Below, in pieces: positions 41,139-42,553 of a DNA stretch of 42,553 nt. Position 1 is the first letter of the stretch. Each line of letters starts with the position of its first letter. A program made the position numbers and the translations under genes. Below the pieces are notes generated by a model that saw only the letters and a program-made list of their open reading frames with translations, had not been told where the DNA came from and did no database searches. Source of the stretch: CAZJWR01 sp964549765 (GTDB lineage: Bacteria > Zixibacteria > MSB-5A5 > GN15 > JAAZOE01); contig CAZJWR010000031.1 in assembly GCA_964549765.1 (NCBI GenBank), positions 1-42,553 of the forward strand. Direction: 5' to 3'.

Positions 41139-42404
41139 TCAGCCGTTCGCCGGTTGCTTGTCGTGATCGGCCGGGCCGCGCGACGTTTTAAAGTACTGCG
41201 ACCAATCGAGTTTGGCCGTGAACTGCATCACGATAAACAGCGTCAGGATACACACAACCGTGATCGACAGCCCGGTATAGCCGGTGAGGAAAAAGGCGTA
41301 GGAAAACAGCACCAAATAGACAAACTGCGACAGGCCGGTTTCAAGAAACGCGAACCGGGACCCGACCACCAGCCGCATATATGACACCACCAGGAAGATC
41401 GAGACAATGGAGCAAATTGCCATCGACAAGTGGATATCGACGTGATCGACCAAATAAGCCAGAAGCAGATGGAAGCTGAAGAAGGCCGACGCCACGAAGA
41501 AATAGTTCATAGGATGGACCTTTATCCCTTTCACCGTCGTGATAATAAATAACAGGAAGAAGAACAAAAAGAGAGATACCGGGGCGAAAAACGTCACCTT
41601 GCTGACGAACGGCCCCGGATTCAACCTTTTGGGCATAACGAGCCCGATCTGCACCCCGGAGATGAGATTGGCGTACTTCCAGTCCAGTTTCCATCCGTCG
41701 TCGGTTTTCACTTTGTTCGTGGGGGAAATGGCGTTCGCGGGAAAATCAAAACCGTCGAAATCAGTCTCCATGGTTAGATGAAAATTGCGCAGTTGCTTCA
41801 CCGTGTTTCCGAATGTATACCACCATTGATCCATGCCTTGGCTTCGGTAGGCAACGCCGACTTTTTTGACCTGGCCGGCCTGACAGGGGATCTTCTGGAT
41901 GACAAAACCATCTTCGGGATTGATTGCTGCTATTTCCTTGTCGTCGATCGTCAGGCGAAAATTATCATAGACGCCGTCGGGGTCGGGGAAGGCGTACACA
42001 AAATAGAAATCGCGATTCGAATCGCTCTCATTGGCGAAGGTATACTCGGCTTTGAAATCCACGCCATAGGTCGAATACCAGAGAAGTCCCTTCTTACGGG
42101 GCGAATAATGGAACTTCACGTCAATATCGCTGGAGGACAAAAGCCGGGCGCCCACCTGCGACGATATAAACCGTTCAAATCTGCCCGAATCGTTGGATGA
42201 CGAGCGGTCGATCTGAACGGTCACGTGATCCAGATACACCGCCGGGGCATGCTGCTGCTGGACGTTCCCCCATAATTGACCGACTTTATGCCTCAACTCG
42301 CCGTCCTGCACGTCGCTGCGCAGATCGGTGACTGTCGCGAGGACAACCCAGGCGATGGTCGTGGAGAGGAAAATTAACACCAGCGCCGTAATATGCTTGA
42401 CCAT
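41139..42404 (-). CDS. CreD-like inner-membrane protein
   Basis: A 421-aa protein with one N-terminal membrane helix (about 5-24), a large extracytoplasmic beta-rich region (about 30-280, with FANESDSNRDFYFVYAFPDP) and about six C-terminal helices (285-405: VSLFLFFFLLFIITTVKGIK, VHPMNYFFVASAFFSFHLLL, SITVVCILTLFIVMQFTAKL). This is the layout of CreD, an inner-membrane protein tied to cell-envelope integrity and the CreBC regulon in enterics. Identity with CreD proper is uncertain because the sequence is diverged. ATG 42404 has AGGAGG 8 nt upstream. No creBC is adjacent. Confidence 0.75.
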   Translation of the reverse strand: MVKHITALVLIFLSTTIAWVVLATVTDLRSDVQDGELRHKVGQLWGNVQQQHAPAVYLDHVTVQIDRSSSNDSGRFERFISSQVGARLLSSSDIDVKFHYSPRKKGLLWYSTYGVDFKAEYTFANESDSNRDFYFVYAFPDPDGVYDNFRLTIDDKEIAAINPEDGFVIQKIPCQAGQVKKVGVAYRSQGMDQWWYTFGNTVKQLRNFHLTMETDFDGFDFPANAISPTNKVKTDDGWKLDWKYANLISGVQIGLVMPKRLNPGPFVSKVTFFAPVSLFLFFFLLFIITTVKGIKVHPMNYFFVASAFFSFHLLLAYLVDHVDIHLSMAICSIVSIFLVVSYMRLVVGSRFAFLETGLSQFVYLVLFSYAFFLTGYTGLSITVVCILTLFIVMQFTAKLDWSQYFKTSRGPADHDKQPANG

Positions 42405-42553
42405 GACGTCATCCTCCTTGGTTTTTTTTGAAATCTGCCTTATCTAAATATGGGAGGCGGAGGCGCAACAATCAAGCCTATAATATCGCCACTGTCCCTC
42501 CGGTTGTGTCAAGGTTATTGTGTAAATTCGGTCATGGGCATATCCGGGTGATA

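Noticed and set aside
42480..42512. TTGACA with GATATT or TATTAT upstream of the CreD-like gene
   Set aside because: The -35 hexamer is perfect, but the spacers would be 19 or 21 bp; left unassigned.
1..42553. CRISPR array, prophage, transposase or rRNA
   Set aside because: I looked for regularly spaced direct repeats, integrase or transposase motifs and rRNA signatures and found none; the only mobile-type signal is the ~130-bp repeat family.

Overview
The window reads as part of a metagenome-derived bacterial genome; a 100-N scaffold gap lies at 34700-34799. The DNA is moderately GC-rich and densely coded. Gene content points to an anaerobe with dissimilatory sulfur metabolism (sat, aprB, aprA, qmoC), type IV pili, ECF signalling and secreted proteins ending in paired dockerin-type repeats. 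The NIEDAV..LI.YIFRGG form of those repeats, together with the sulfate genes, suggests candidate phylum Zixibacteria or a relative in the FCB group. This is an inference; no rRNA is present to test it.

Layout. 1-9.9 kb: type IV pilus ATPases, an HDOD protein, an SGNH hydrolase, an ECF sigma/anti-sigma pair with a TPR protein, a Crp/Fnr regulator with its ferredoxin target, a CheY-like receiver and HflX. 9.9-12.8 kb: a repeat-bearing spacer, an NTF2-like protein, an AhpD-like gene with one in-frame TGA at the active-site position, and a methyltransferase. 12.8-15.9 kb: the housekeeping block dnaX-ybaB-recR preceded by SRP RNA and tRNA-Ala. 15.9-17.8 kb: two divergent EamA transporters. 18.3-20.9 kb: a three-gene peptide/amide-ligase operon (RLAN domain, RimK-like ATP-grasp, GNAT fused to a C39-like peptidase). 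21.3-29.5 kb: the sulfate-activation and APS-reduction locus, with qmoC divergent and two ferritin-like proteins behind it. 29.7-32.6 kb: an AT-rich one-gene island between oppositely oriented copies of a ~130-bp repeat. 32.8-42.5 kb: a UvrD/PcrA helicase, a two-component system, a dockerin protein, a Ser/Thr kinase with TPRs and a CreD-like membrane protein.

How the genes may work together. Sat makes APS and AprBA reduces it to sulfite with electrons that the Qmo complex draws from menaquinol; only qmoC is here. The 774-bp sat/qmoC divergent spacer carries three near-palindromes of the form TTGTGA-N6-TCACAA, as expected of Rex (NADH/NAD+) or an HcpR/CRP-type regulator. The Crp/Fnr protein has an E..SR recognition helix, and a TTGAC-N4-ATCAA box lies in front of the next gene, a ferredoxin.

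The items most worth pursuing are: (1) the AT-rich gene at 29858-32251, which joins TIR/deoxyribosyltransferase-like domains to a KAP/Sll1717-type P-loop NTPase and lies between inverted repeats, so looks like a mobile anti-phage effector; (2) the in-frame TGA in the AhpD-like gene, followed by a hairpin at SECIS distance; (3) the triple operator set between sat and qmoC; (4) the split RLAN/RimK/GNAT-C39 operon.
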